A stretch of DNA of 64,000 nucleotides from Saliphagus infecundisoli (GTDB lineage Archaea; Halobacteriota; Halobacteria; Halobacteriales; Natrialbaceae). A program made the position numbers and the translations under genes. This document shows positions 17,529-25,350 of this stretch, in pieces; the first letter of the stretch is position 1, and the number at the start of each line of letters is the position of its first letter. Below the pieces are notes generated by a model. It did no database searches. It was given only the letters and a program-made list of their open reading frames with translations, and was not told the DNA's origin. The stretch covers positions 682,001 to 746,000 of the forward strand of contig NZ_JAIWHV010000001.1 of assembly GCF_020177375.1 (NCBI RefSeq), written 5' to 3'.

Positions 17529-17702
17529 ATGGACGTGCCCGCCCGTCGGCGCGAGGACGCCGACGCCACCGACGACGGACCTGCCCCTGTCGAGTCGATC
17601 GTCTCGAGCCACGAGACCCGTCCCGGAAAGGTCGTGCTCACCGAGCGAAACAACAGCGATGGCTGGATCTCGAGCACGGTCGCGGTCGATCTCGAGCCCT
17701 AA
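17529..17702 (+). CDS. 57-residue haloarchaeal protein (probably DUF7331), iron-boxed
   Basis: The ATG at 17529 opens a 57-codon frame. The acidic N-terminus (MDVPARRREDADATDDG) is followed by a conserved-looking core: SHETRPGKVVLTERNNSDGWISS and the end TVAVDLEP. I recognise this as a small haloarchaeal family, probably Pfam DUF7331, of unknown function. The promoter carries two DtxR-type boxes around its TATA element. The gene is convergent with dpsA, whose stop is 45 bp away. An iron-responsive role is inferred from the operators only. Confidence 0.72.
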   Translation: MDVPARRREDADATDDGPAPVESIVSSHETRPGKVVLTERNNSDGWISSTVAVDLEP

Positions 17703-17747
17703 AATCGGTTCTTCGATCCGAACGGTTCTCGACAGCCGCCGACCGTC

Positions 17748-18293
17748 TCAGTGGGTCGCTTCCTCGAGGGTGAGCGTGTCGTCCTCGAGGTAGTGTTCGA
17801 AGTGGTGGCCGTCCTCTTCGAGGGTGACGAGGATCTCCCGGAGGATCTCGGCGGTGGCGTAGTCGCCGAGGTTCTCGGCGAGTTCGATGCTCCCGCGCAG
17901 CGATTCGATGATGTCGCCGTACATTTCGAGGTCGTTCTGGAACATCGTCCGGACGTCGTAGACGTCCTCGCCCTCGAACTCGACGGTCGCCCGGTCCTCC
18001 TGGTTCGAGGGTCCCGAGACGGGAACGCCGCCCAGCGCCTGGGCGCGCTCGGCGATGACGTCGGCGCCCTCCTCGACGTGCTCGTAGGACTCCTCGAGGA
18101 ACTCGTGAAGGGGAAGGAACTCCGAACCCTCGACCACCCAGTGGTGCTTTTTGAGCTGGTGGTAGAGCACGTACGAGTTCGCGAGCTCGGTGTTGAGCGC
18201 GTCGACGACCTGTTCTGCCTTCTCGCGGTCGAGTCGCAGTTCGTTCTCCTCGACAGTGCCTGCCTGCTGGCGGACTTCCTTCTGGGTACTCAT
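17748..18293 (-). CDS. dpsA: DpsA ferritin-like DNA-protecting protein
   Basis: The 181-residue protein is the haloarchaeal DpsA, a dodecameric ferritin-like shell that oxidises and stores iron and limits oxidative damage. The family signature NSYVLYHQLKKHHWVVEGSEF near 40-60 includes the ferroxidase His, and LHEFLEESYEHVEEGADVIAERAQALGGVP carries the acidic ligands. The end DGHHFEHYLEDDTL also matches Halobacterium DpsA. Start ATG 18293 is 28-34 bp below the TATA element at 18321-18327, so it is leaderless. No TTAGG box is visible in its own promoter. Confidence 0.94.
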   Translation of the reverse strand: MSTQKEVRQQAGTVEENELRLDREKAEQVVDALNTELANSYVLYHQLKKHHWVVEGSEFLPLHEFLEESYEHVEEGADVIAERAQALGGVPVSGPSNQEDRATVEFEGEDVYDVRTMFQNDLEMYGDIIESLRGSIELAENLGDYATAEILREILVTLEEDGHHFEHYLEDDTLTLEEATH

Positions 18294-18320
18294 CTCGTCG
18301 CCATCTACAGCCCCCGACCA

Positions 18321-18327
18321 CTTAAAG
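18321..18327 (-). promoter_or_regulatory. TATA box of dpsA
   Basis: CTTTAAG on the minus strand ends 28 bp before the dpsA ATG at 18293, consistent with a leaderless mRNA. Confidence 0.55.
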
Positions 18328-18463
18328 ATTTCCCAGGCCCGAATAATAGTTTCCGTATTGGGAACCTCAATTCTCGTTTTCGCTATCTCGGTTGTTCGAT
18401 AGCCAATCACACGGACGCCGCGTCCGGAAACCGTTAACCGGGTCGCGAGGCGACGGGAAACGG

Positions 18464-19426
18464 ATGGCGCCGAACGTCCTCGTCACCGGTGAGACCCTGA
18501 TCGACATGCTGCCCGACGGCCCCGGTCCGCTCTCGCGGGTCGGCGGGTTCGAGCGTCGGCCCGGCGGCGCGCCCGCGAACGTCGCCGTCGGGCTCGCCCG
18601 CCTCGGGGCCCCGCCACTGTTCTGGACCCGGGTCGGGGCGGACCCGTTCGGGCGCTACCTCGAGGACGTCCTCCGCGATGAGGGGATTTCCGAGCGGTAC
18701 GTCGAGCGGGACCCCGACGCGAAGACGACGCTGGCGTTCGTGACCCACGACGAGGCGGGCGACCGGGCGTTTACCTTCTATCGCGAGGGAACCGCCGACA
18801 CCCGCCTGGAGCCGGGTCGGGTCGGCGACGACGCTCTCGAGGGTCTCGAGTGGGTCCACGCCGGCGGGCTGGCGCTCGCGAGCGAGCCCGCCCGCTCGGC
18901 GACCCGGGACCTGCTCGAACGGGCCGCGGCCCGGGGCTGTACCGTCTCCTTCGATCCGAACGCGCGCCCGGAGCTCTGGGAGCGCGAGGACGCGTTCGCG
19001 AGCGAAGTCCGGGAGGTCCTCCCGGCGGTCGACGTCCTGAAGGCGACCGTCGAGGAACTCGACGCCCTTGGCTTCGCGGGGGACACGGCCGAGGAGCGCG
19101 CCCGCGACGCGCTCGACTGCGGTCCCCACACCGTTCTCCTCACCCGTGGCGGCGAGGGCGCCCTCGCGCTGGCCCGGCAGGACGCTCCCTGGATCGACGG
19201 GACGGAGCGGGCCACCCACGCCGGCTTCGACGTCGAGGTCGCCGACACGACCGGCGCCGGCGACGCCTTCCTCGCGGGCGCGATCGACGCGCTCGTCCGC
19301 GGGGAGGGCCTCGAGGGCTGTCTCGCGTTCGCGAACGCGGTCGCCGCCCGCGCGACGACGGCCGCGGGAGCGATGACGGCCCTCCCCGACCGGGCGGACG
19401 CCGATGCCCTCCTCTCCGAACAGTGA
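18464..19426 (+). CDS. PfkB-family sugar kinase
   Basis: The 320-residue ribokinase-fold enzyme phosphorylates a sugar or nucleoside with ATP. It has the N-terminal GETLIDMLPDG, the Gly-rich GGAPANVAVGLARLGAP, FDPNARPELW near 165 and the C-terminal catalytic DTTGAGDAFLAGA near 263. This pattern is closest to bacterial fructokinases, but the substrate cannot be fixed from motifs. Start ATG 18464. The stop overlaps the next start as GTGA, so the next gene is translated with it. Confidence 0.86.
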   Translation: MAPNVLVTGETLIDMLPDGPGPLSRVGGFERRPGGAPANVAVGLARLGAPPLFWTRVGADPFGRYLEDVLRDEGISERYVERDPDAKTTLAFVTHDEAGDRAFTFYREGTADTRLEPGRVGDDALEGLEWVHAGGLALASEPARSATRDLLERAAARGCTVSFDPNARPELWEREDAFASEVREVLPAVDVLKATVEELDALGFAGDTAEERARDALDCGPHTVLLTRGGEGALALARQDAPWIDGTERATHAGFDVEVADTTGAGDAFLAGAIDALVRGEGLEGCLAFANAVAARATTAAGAMTALPDRADADALLSEQ

Positions 19427-19848
19427 CCGGTCCTCCGGACCCCGTCCGCGCCGTCGAGCGCTATCTCCGCTCGGAACGCGCCGACGTGATCGCGGCGGTC
19501 GGCGACTGTGCCGATCGGGTCGCCAGCGAGTGGGACGGAGGGTCGGCGACCGAGCCCGCGGCAGTCGCCGGCCGGCTCGAGGACTGCCTCGATGACCGCG
19601 GCCTGCTCGAGTGCCTGGCGACGGTTCTCGTCGAGGCCGTCGGGGCGGCGGGCTACGACCTTCCGGCGACGCCCGTCGCGGCGCCGCCGTACGTCGTCGT
19701 CACGAGCCGCGGCCCCGTCCTCCGGGCGACGGTCGGCCCCGGACGGCTCGTGGTCCTGTTGTCGGCCTTCGAGATCGTTCGGTCTACCGACGGGAGTCGA
19801 CAGTACCGCCGTCTCGATGGCGTCGACCCGGTCGTCTCTCTGAAGTGA
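19423..19848 (+). CDS. Conserved haloarchaeal protein coupled to the PfkB kinase (probably DUF7988)
   Basis: The 141-residue protein begins at GTG 19423, overlapping the kinase stop by 4 nt. It has no membrane segment or metal motif. An N-terminal helical half (VERYLRSERADVIAAVGDCADRV) is followed by a beta-rich end (YVVVTSRGPVLRATVGPGRLVVLLSAFEIV). I believe it is family DUF7988, function unknown. Coupled translation suggests a role linked to the kinase, but that is inference. Confidence 0.68.
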   Translation: MTGPPDPVRAVERYLRSERADVIAAVGDCADRVASEWDGGSATEPAAVAGRLEDCLDDRGLLECLATVLVEAVGAAGYDLPATPVAAPPYVVVTSRGPVLRATVGPGRLVVLLSAFEIVRSTDGSRQYRRLDGVDPVVSLK

Positions 19849-19899
19849 GCCGACACGCGGTTCGCCACGTTGCTAACCCCCCTCCTCTCGATACCACGA

Positions 19900-19929
19900 G
19901 TTATTAAAAAATAGGTTAGATATAATAAC
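19900..19929. promoter_or_regulatory. Inverted repeat in the znuA promoter
   Basis: GTTATTA at 19900-19906 is repeated inverted as TAATAAC at 19923-19929, with a 16-nt AT-rich spacer. The right arm overlaps a TATATAAT-like promoter element about 35 bp before the znuA ATG. This is a plausible operator for a metal-responsive repressor. No known archaeal zinc-regulator motif can be matched with certainty. Confidence 0.45.
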
Positions 19930-19960
19930 ACTTTTACCTCCGGGGTGGCAACCGGTGGGT

Positions 19961-21163
19961 ATGAGCCCGACACGACGATCCGTGCTGGCGGGGGCCGGCG
20001 GACTCGCCGCGCTCGCCGGCTGTCTGAGCGAGCCCGACGACGGTGCCGAGAGCGGGGAAGAGAGAGGGCGGAGCGGGTACGCCGCCTTCTTCGCGCTCTG
20101 GGACTGGTCGGAGCAGGTCGGCGGCGACGCCTTCGGGTTCGAGAACCCGGTCGGCGTCGGCGAGGCGGGCCACGGCTGGAGCCCCGATCAGGGACTCACC
20201 GGCGAGGCCGCCGACACCGACGCCTTCGTCTACCTCGACAGCCCCGAGTTCGCGTGGGCCCAGGACGTCGCCTCACAGCTCGAGGACGACTACGACGACG
20301 TGGCCGTCATCGACGCGATGGCGGTCCTCGAGTCCGAACTCCTCCCCTGGGAGGGCGGACACGACCATGCGGATCACGACCACGGGAGCGGCGATCACGG
20401 GGAGGGCGAGGACCACGAGGGTGATCACGAGAACGACAACGAAACGGGCGATCACTCCCACGAAGGTGGCGACAACCACTCTCACGAGGACGGTGATCAC
20501 GACCACTCTCAGGAGGGTGACGACAACCACAGCCACGAGGGTGCCGACGACAGCCACAGCAACGAGAGCGACCACGAAGAGGGGAACCACACGGACGGCG
20601 GGGCGAGCGCCCGCCACGATCCCCACGTCTGGGTCGATCCGGTTCTCGCCGAGGCGATGGTCGGAACGATCGCCGAGGGGCTGGCGGAGGTCGATCCGGA
20701 CAACGCGGAGACGTACGAGGACAACGCCGCCGAGTACGGGGAACGCATCGCCGGCGTCGGCGAGGCGTTCGAGGAACTGGTCGCGTCGGCAGACCGGGAG
20801 GTCGCGGTCCTCGCGGGCCACGACTCCTTCCGGTACGTCGAGGACCGGTACGGCTTCGAGCTCCACACCCCGGTCTCGGCCTCCCCCGAGGAGTCCCCGA
20901 GCGCGGGCGAGATCGCCGGGACGATCGAAGTGATCGAAGAGGAGGGGATCGATACGGTGCTCTACGACCCCTTCGAGGCACCCGAAGGGGAGGTGCCCCC
21001 GCTCGCCGAGACGATCGTCGAGAACAGTCCGGCGACGGAGACGGCGCCGGTCACGCCCGCGGCGGGGACGACCGCCGAGTGGGACGAGGAGGGCTGGGGC
21101 TGGGTCGAACAGCTAGAGGAGGTCACCCTCCCCTCGCTCCGACAGGCCCTCGGAGCCGAGTGA
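19961..21163 (+). CDS. znuA: Zinc-type ABC transporter substrate-binding lipoprotein
   Basis: The 400-residue cluster-A1 binding protein is exported by Tat (RRSVLAGAGG) and lipidated at Cys21 (LAGC). Residues about 132-217 form a His/Asp-rich loop with many HDH, HSH and HEG repeats, the hallmark of zinc-binding ZnuA. The core has ARHDPHVWVDPVLAEAM near 216, LAGHDSFRYVEDRYGFEL near 285 and a DTVLYDPFEAP end. A GTG at 19955 is an alternative, but the ATG puts the twin Arg in place. It is the first gene of znuA-znuC-znuB, with 1- to 4-nt overlaps. Confidence 0.9.
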   Translation: MSPTRRSVLAGAGGLAALAGCLSEPDDGAESGEERGRSGYAAFFALWDWSEQVGGDAFGFENPVGVGEAGHGWSPDQGLTGEAADTDAFVYLDSPEFAWAQDVASQLEDDYDDVAVIDAMAVLESELLPWEGGHDHADHDHGSGDHGEGEDHEGDHENDNETGDHSHEGGDNHSHEDGDHDHSQEGDDNHSHEGADDSHSNESDHEEGNHTDGGASARHDPHVWVDPVLAEAMVGTIAEGLAEVDPDNAETYEDNAAEYGERIAGVGEAFEELVASADREVAVLAGHDSFRYVEDRYGFELHTPVSASPEESPSAGEIAGTIEVIEEEGIDTVLYDPFEAPEGEVPPLAETIVENSPATETAPVTPAAGTTAEWDEEGWGWVEQLEEVTLPSLRQALGAE

Positions 21164-21996
21164 TGGCGAGCACGATGGGGTCCCGGCGGGCGACCGGCAC
21201 GGACGGCGACGCGGGAACTGGAAGAACTAAACCGCACGGCGACCCACGACAACCAGTGACCGACGTCGTCTCCGTGAAGGACGTGACGTTCGCCTACGGC
21301 GAGACGCCCGCGGTCAGCGACGTCACGCTGTCGATCGAGGAGGGGGACTTCCTGGGACTGATCGGCCCCAACGGTTCGGGCAAGACGACCCTGCTCCACC
21401 TCATGCTCGGCCTGCTCGCGCCCGACAGCGGCCGCGTTGAGCTGTTCGGCGAGCCCGTAGACGAGTTCACCGACGGCGAGCGCATCGGCTACGTCTCCCA
21501 GAAAGCCACCAGCGGCGGGGGCGGGATGCCCGTTACCGTCCGCGAGAGCGTGACGATGGGGCGGTTCGCCCACGCGGGCCACTCCCGACTCGACGAGGAT
21601 GACCGCGCCGCCGTGAGTGAGGCCATGGAGACCGTCGGCATCTCCGGGCTCGCCGACCGGCGGATCGGCCGGCTCTCGGGCGGCCAGCGCCAGCGGGCCT
21701 ACATCGCCCGCGCGCTCGCGAGCGAGGCCGACCTGCTCGCCCTGGACGAACCGACCGTCGGCGTCGACGCCGAGTCCCGCGACGCCTTCTACGCGCTGCT
21801 CGACTCGCTGAACGAGTCGGGGATCACCATCGTCCTCATCGAACACGACATCGGCGTCGTCACCGACCGTGCCGACCGGATCGCCTGTATCAACACCGAA
21901 CTGTTCCACCACGGCGACGTCGACTCGTTCGTCGAGAGCGACGCGCTCGCCGAGGCCTACGGGGCGACCGGCCAGGTCGTCCACCACGACCACTGA
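21163..21996 (+). CDS. znuC: Zinc-type ABC transporter ATP-binding protein
   Basis: The 277-residue ATPase has a Walker A motif GPNGSGKTT near 96, the ABC signature LSGGQRQRAYIARAL near 171 and a Walker B DLLALDEPTVGVD near 192. The switch His lies in IVLIEHDIG. Start ATG 21163 overlaps the znuA stop by 1 nt. The first about 30 residues are unlike other ATPases and translation could instead begin at GTG 21256, right at TDVVSVKDVTFAYG. It powers the permease encoded next. Confidence 0.9.
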   Translation: MASTMGSRRATGTDGDAGTGRTKPHGDPRQPVTDVVSVKDVTFAYGETPAVSDVTLSIEEGDFLGLIGPNGSGKTTLLHLMLGLLAPDSGRVELFGEPVDEFTDGERIGYVSQKATSGGGGMPVTVRESVTMGRFAHAGHSRLDEDDRAAVSEAMETVGISGLADRRIGRLSGGQRQRAYIARALASEADLLALDEPTVGVDAESRDAFYALLDSLNESGITIVLIEHDIGVVTDRADRIACINTELFHHGDVDSFVESDALAEAYGATGQVVHHDH

Positions 21997-23006
21997 TGGC
22001 CGGGCTCCGCCGCCGGATCGAGCGCCTCGGGATCGCCGCGACGGCCGCCCTCTCGGCGCTCATGGTCGGGTTCGTCCTCTGCTACTGGCTCCAGGACTAT
22101 CCCCCTCTCGGGGCCGCATACGAGCAGTACCGGATCGCCGGCCAGTGGCTCGACTACTATCTGGGAACGAACGTCTTCCGTCACCCCTACATGTGGCAGT
22201 CGATTGCGACCGGGGTCCTGATCGGCGTCGTCGGCCCGCTCGTGGGCACGTTCCTGGTCCACCGCCAGATGGCGCTGATCGGCGAGACCCTCGCTCACAC
22301 CGCCTTCGCGGGCGTCGCCGTCGGTTTTCTGGCGGCCGGTACGCTCGGCTGGAACGGTTCGCCCCTGCTGGCCGCGCTCGTCGTCGGCATCCTCGGGGCG
22401 CTGGGCGTCCAGTGGCTCGCCGAACGAACCGACGCCTACGGCGACGTCCCCATCGCGATCATGCTCACCGGCAGCTTCGCCGTCGGGACGCTGATCGTCA
22501 GCTACGGCCGGGGCCAGACCGGGATCAGCATCGAGGACTACCTCTTCGGGAACCTCGCGGTCGTCACCCCCTCGGGCGCGCGGCTGATGACCGCCCTGAG
22601 CGTCGCGGTGGTCGCCGGGGTTGCCCTGACGTACAAACAGCTCCTGTTCATCACCTTCGACGAGCAGGCAGCCAGGGTCGCCCGGCTCAACGTCTCGGCG
22701 TACAACACCCTCCTGGTCGTGATGACCGCCGTCGTCGTCGTCGGCGCGATGCAGGTCCTGGGGGTGATCCTCGTCGCCGGCATGCTCGTCGTCCCCGTCG
22801 CCGCAGCCTCCCAGCTCGCGGGCGGGTTCCGGGAGACGATCACGCTCTCGGTGCTGGCGGGCCAGGCCGCCATCGCCGGCGGCTTCGCGCTCTCGATCGC
22901 CGCCGGCCTCCCCTCCGGGGGGTCGATCGTCGTCGTCGCGATCGGGATCTACCTCGCCGCGATCGCCCTCTCGAGCCGGTCGGTCGCCCGGCTCTCGACC
23001 CATTAG
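21996..23006 (+). CDS. znuB: Zinc-type ABC transporter permease
   Basis: The 336-residue membrane protein is an ABC-3 family permease of the ZnuB/MntB type with about eight or nine TM helices. Landmarks are GVLIGVVGPLVGTFLVHRQMALIGETLAHTAFAGV (residues near 70-105; the coupling region) and YKQLLFITFDEQAARV near 210, the classic family block. The start ATG 21996 overlaps the znuC stop (TGATG). It transports zinc or a similar divalent metal with ZnuA and ZnuC; manganese cannot be excluded. Confidence 0.9.
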   Translation: MAGLRRRIERLGIAATAALSALMVGFVLCYWLQDYPPLGAAYEQYRIAGQWLDYYLGTNVFRHPYMWQSIATGVLIGVVGPLVGTFLVHRQMALIGETLAHTAFAGVAVGFLAAGTLGWNGSPLLAALVVGILGALGVQWLAERTDAYGDVPIAIMLTGSFAVGTLIVSYGRGQTGISIEDYLFGNLAVVTPSGARLMTALSVAVVAGVALTYKQLLFITFDEQAARVARLNVSAYNTLLVVMTAVVVVGAMQVLGVILVAGMLVVPVAAASQLAGGFRETITLSVLAGQAAIAGGFALSIAAGLPSGGSIVVVAIGIYLAAIALSSRSVARLSTH

Positions 23007-23107
23007 GGTCGGAGAGATCGATTTCCTGAGGGATCGTCCCGGCGGCTCGCGACCGACGGTCCGACGAGTTTTCGCGACGCTGTGACCCGCGGACCCGTCT
23101 GACCAAC

Positions 23108-23114
23108 AATTAAG
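23108..23114 (+). promoter_or_regulatory. TATA box of the PRC-barrel gene
   Basis: AATTAAG lies 25-31 bp before the ATG at 23139, consistent with a leaderless transcript separate from the znu operon. Confidence 0.5.
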
Positions 23115-23138
23115 AGTGCGCCCTCCGTGGCCCGAAGC

Positions 23139-23465
23139 ATGGACGAGACACGACAGGAGCTCACCTCCTTCGTCGGCCGGGACGTCTACTCAAGCAACGG
23201 CACCTACATCGGCGAGGTCGACGACGTCAAACTCGACGTCGGACGCGAGACCGTTACCGGGCTCGCGATCGGCAACGTAAACGGCGACCTCTTCAGTGCG
23301 GCCAACCGCGGCGCCCGCGGCGTCATCGTTCCCTACCGGTGGGTGCGGGCGGTCGACGACGTGATCCTCGTCAGCGAGATCGTCGAACGGACCCAGGAGG
23401 AAAGCGAGGGCGAGACCGACGAGGAAGGCGAGGTCGAAGACGAAAAGGAAGCCGCCGCGGCCTGA
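23139..23465 (+). CDS. PRC-barrel domain protein
   Basis: The 108-residue protein is a short PRC-barrel (about 6-85: LTSFVGRDVYSSNGTYIGEVDDVKLDV) plus an acidic tail (residues 88-108). Such small barrels bind RNA or proteins in several systems; CdpB1/CdpB2-type PRC-barrel proteins of haloarchaea act in cell division. With NRGARGVIVPYRWVRAVDDVILV it closely resembles that group, but the exact member cannot be assigned. ATG 23139 is preferred over GTG 23127 because of the TATA element at 23108-23114. It is convergent with the DHH gene. Confidence 0.82.
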   Translation: MDETRQELTSFVGRDVYSSNGTYIGEVDDVKLDVGRETVTGLAIGNVNGDLFSAANRGARGVIVPYRWVRAVDDVILVSEIVERTQEESEGETDEEGEVEDEKEAAAA

Positions 23466-24911
23466 TCAGCCACCGTTCTCGCCGTCGACGCCCAGGGCCT
23501 CGAACAGCGTTCGCGTCACCGCCTCCTCGGTGAGCTCGAGCAGGGTGTCGCGGGTGTCCTCGGAGATATCGATTCCGGTGAAGATGCCGAGGGGAATCTC
23601 CGCGCTGGCCTGGGTGGAGTGGCCTGCGGTCTCGCCCATCTCGCCGTAGGCGTCCGCCAGGACGTTCCCGATGTTCAGCCGGATGTCCTTCGAGCGCGCG
23701 GCGAGGAAGATCGTCTTCTCGGCGATCCCGAAGACGGCGGTCGTCGTCACCCCCTCTAAGTTGAGCAGGTGGTTCGCGGCCTGGGCCAAGGCCTCGCGAT
23801 CCCGGACGAAGCCCGCGTTGCTGACGAGGTGGCTCCCCTGGACGTCCCGGTTGGCGATCGCTTCCGCGAGGACGTCCAGGGTCTCGGGGGACATCGACGG
23901 CGACTCGACCTGCTCCAGGGTGTCGTGGTTCGCAAAGGGATAGAGGTAGGCCGCGGCGGTGAGGTCCGCGGGGGTGGTGTCGCGTTTGAAATCGAGGGTC
24001 TCGGCACGGATGCCGTAGAGCAGGGCGGTCGCGACCTCCTCGGAGACGTTCATGTCGAACTCCTGGATGTACTTCGTCAGGATCGTCGACGTCGAGGACA
24101 TGTTCGGCCGGATGTCGACGAACGAGGGGTCGAACGCCTCCGTCGGCTCGGGCTCGTGGTGGTCGATGACGACGTCGACCGAGAGGGGCAACTCGGCGGA
24201 GGTGTCGTGGTCGACGAGCGCAGTCGTGTCGTAGATCGAGGGGTCCTCGACGTCGTCCCACTGGAGGAGTTCGATCCCCAGAAGGTTGACGAACGCACGA
24301 TTTTCCTGGTGGCCGATGTCGCCGAAGTAGACGATGTCGGCGTCGATCCCGAGGTGGGCCGCGATCGCCTGGACCGCCGCCGCGCTCGCGATCGAGTCGG
24401 GATCGGGGTTGTCCTGGGTGACGATCGCGAGCTTCTCGTCGGTCTCCTCTAACACCGTCGTCAGCTTCCCGGCGTTGTACTCGAGTTCGCCCGACTCCAG
24501 GGCCCGCAGCGCCGAGTCGGCGATCACGGCCGAGGGGTTGATGACGATGTCGGCGCCGAGGTCGGAGAGCTCGTCGCCGGAGACGGGGTCGCTTGCCCGC
24601 GCGACGACGAACTGGTCGCCGTTCTGTTCGCGGATGTGCTCGACGGCCTGCTTGTTGGCCTCGACGTCGGAGGCCAGAATGAGGACGACCCCCCGATCCT
24701 CGACGATGCTGGCGACCGTCTCCTCGCGGATGTCGGCCGTCCGGGCGTCCAAGTCCTGGTCGCGCAGGGACTCGACGCGGCTCTCCTCGCGGTCGATGAT
24801 TAACACGTCCTTGCCCTGTTCGACGAGCTCCTCGGCGACGGCGTAGCCGACGCTCCCACAGCCGAGGATCGCGTAGTCCGAAATCGTAGAGATACTGACC
24901 CCGGAACTCAT
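23466..24911 (-). CDS. DHH/DHHA1 phosphoesterase with N-terminal TrkA-N domain
   Basis: The 481-residue protein fuses a Rossmann TrkA-N domain (1-130; YAILGCGSVGYAVAEEL, IDREESRVESL) to a RecJ-like DHH phosphoesterase. Catalytic motifs are NPDPDSIASA near 165, ALVDHDTS near 228, VVIDHHEPEP near 244 and the DHHA1-type GGK-like segment GEMGETAGHSTQASAEIP near 435. Related proteins cleave short oligoribonucleotides, pAp or cyclic dinucleotides. The nucleotide-binding domain may sense NAD or ATP. It stands alone on the minus strand. Confidence 0.85.
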   Translation of the reverse strand: MSSGVSISTISDYAILGCGSVGYAVAEELVEQGKDVLIIDREESRVESLRDQDLDARTADIREETVASIVEDRGVVLILASDVEANKQAVEHIREQNGDQFVVARASDPVSGDELSDLGADIVINPSAVIADSALRALESGELEYNAGKLTTVLEETDEKLAIVTQDNPDPDSIASAAAVQAIAAHLGIDADIVYFGDIGHQENRAFVNLLGIELLQWDDVEDPSIYDTTALVDHDTSAELPLSVDVVIDHHEPEPTEAFDPSFVDIRPNMSSTSTILTKYIQEFDMNVSEEVATALLYGIRAETLDFKRDTTPADLTAAAYLYPFANHDTLEQVESPSMSPETLDVLAEAIANRDVQGSHLVSNAGFVRDREALAQAANHLLNLEGVTTTAVFGIAEKTIFLAARSKDIRLNIGNVLADAYGEMGETAGHSTQASAEIPLGIFTGIDISEDTRDTLLELTEEAVTRTLFEALGVDGENGG

Positions 24912-25033
24912 GTTGGCGAAAGCTTGCTCCCGGTCTACTTAACGGTCCCGAAGACCGGAACCTCCGGGACACCCCCAAAGACGGGACTGCCAAACAAAAC
25001 GTATTTCAACGCGCCGCCGAATCTCGGATACGA

Positions 25034-25107
25034 GGGCCGGTAGCTCAGTCCGGCAGAGCGTCTGACTCTTAATCAGACGGTCGCGTGTTCAAATCGCGCC
25101 CGGCCCG
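25034..25107 (+). tRNA. tRNA-Lys (anticodon CTT)
   Basis: The cloverleaf is complete. The acceptor GGGCCGG pairs with CCGGCCC at 25100-25106, with G25107 as discriminator. The D-arm region is GCTCAGTCCGGCAGAGC. The anticodon stem TCTGA/TCAGA closes the loop CTCTTAA (anticodon CTT). The T-stem GCGTG/CGCGC closes TTCAAAT. CCA is not encoded. Its 3' end is duplicated at 25264-25281. Confidence 0.95.
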
Positions 25108-25110
25108 CTT
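25093..25110. repeat. Direct repeat, copy 1 (tRNA-Lys 3' end)
   Basis: ATCGCGCCCGGCCCGCTT covers the T-stem/acceptor end of tRNA-Lys plus 3 nt. It is repeated exactly at 25264-25281. tRNA 3' ends are the favoured attachment sites of archaeal integrases, so this could be a vestigial att pair. Confidence 0.7.
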
Positions 25111-25217
25111 TTACGACGAAAACGAGGCGCGACCAGCGGGAGCTCCTCGGGAACGGTGACCGGAGGGAACCGTGAGTAGGACGTGAGGAACAAAGCGTCC
25201 ACGAGCGATTTGAAGGA

Positions 25218-25253
25218 GACCAGAAAGGCGCAGCGAAGCGAGCATTTCTGGTC
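25218..25253. repeat. Inverted repeat between the att-like repeats
   Basis: GACCAGAAA at 25218-25226 pairs exactly with TTTCTGGTC at 25245-25253 across an 18-nt loop containing GCAGCGAAGCGAGC. It lies inside the 153-bp segment between the two tRNA-Lys 3' copies and ends 11 bp before the second copy. No gene can be supported in 25108-25350. Confidence 0.6.
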
Positions 25254-25263
25254 GTAGTTCACG

Positions 25264-25281
25264 ATCGCGCCCGGCCCGCTT
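25264..25281. repeat. Direct repeat, copy 2 (duplicated tRNA-Lys 3' end)
   Basis: This is an exact 18-nt copy of the end of tRNA-Lys, preceded by GTTCACG in place of GTTCAA, so similarity reaches into the T-loop. The rest of the tRNA is absent. Confidence 0.7.
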
Positions 25282-25350
25282 CTGCTCCGAGCGACACCGC
25301 GAGTGGCGAAACTTGTCCATCGGTCGTGACACGACGGGCGTATGGAGCGA

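Noticed and set aside
20350-20620. Repeated GATCACGA/CACTCTCACGA-like units in znuA as a DNA repeat element
   Set aside because: They are explained by the His-Asp-rich metal loop coded there and show no fixed period.
25111-25332. 73-codon minus ORF across the att-like segment
   Set aside because: It runs through both inverted-repeat arms and the duplicated tRNA end, and its composition is random.
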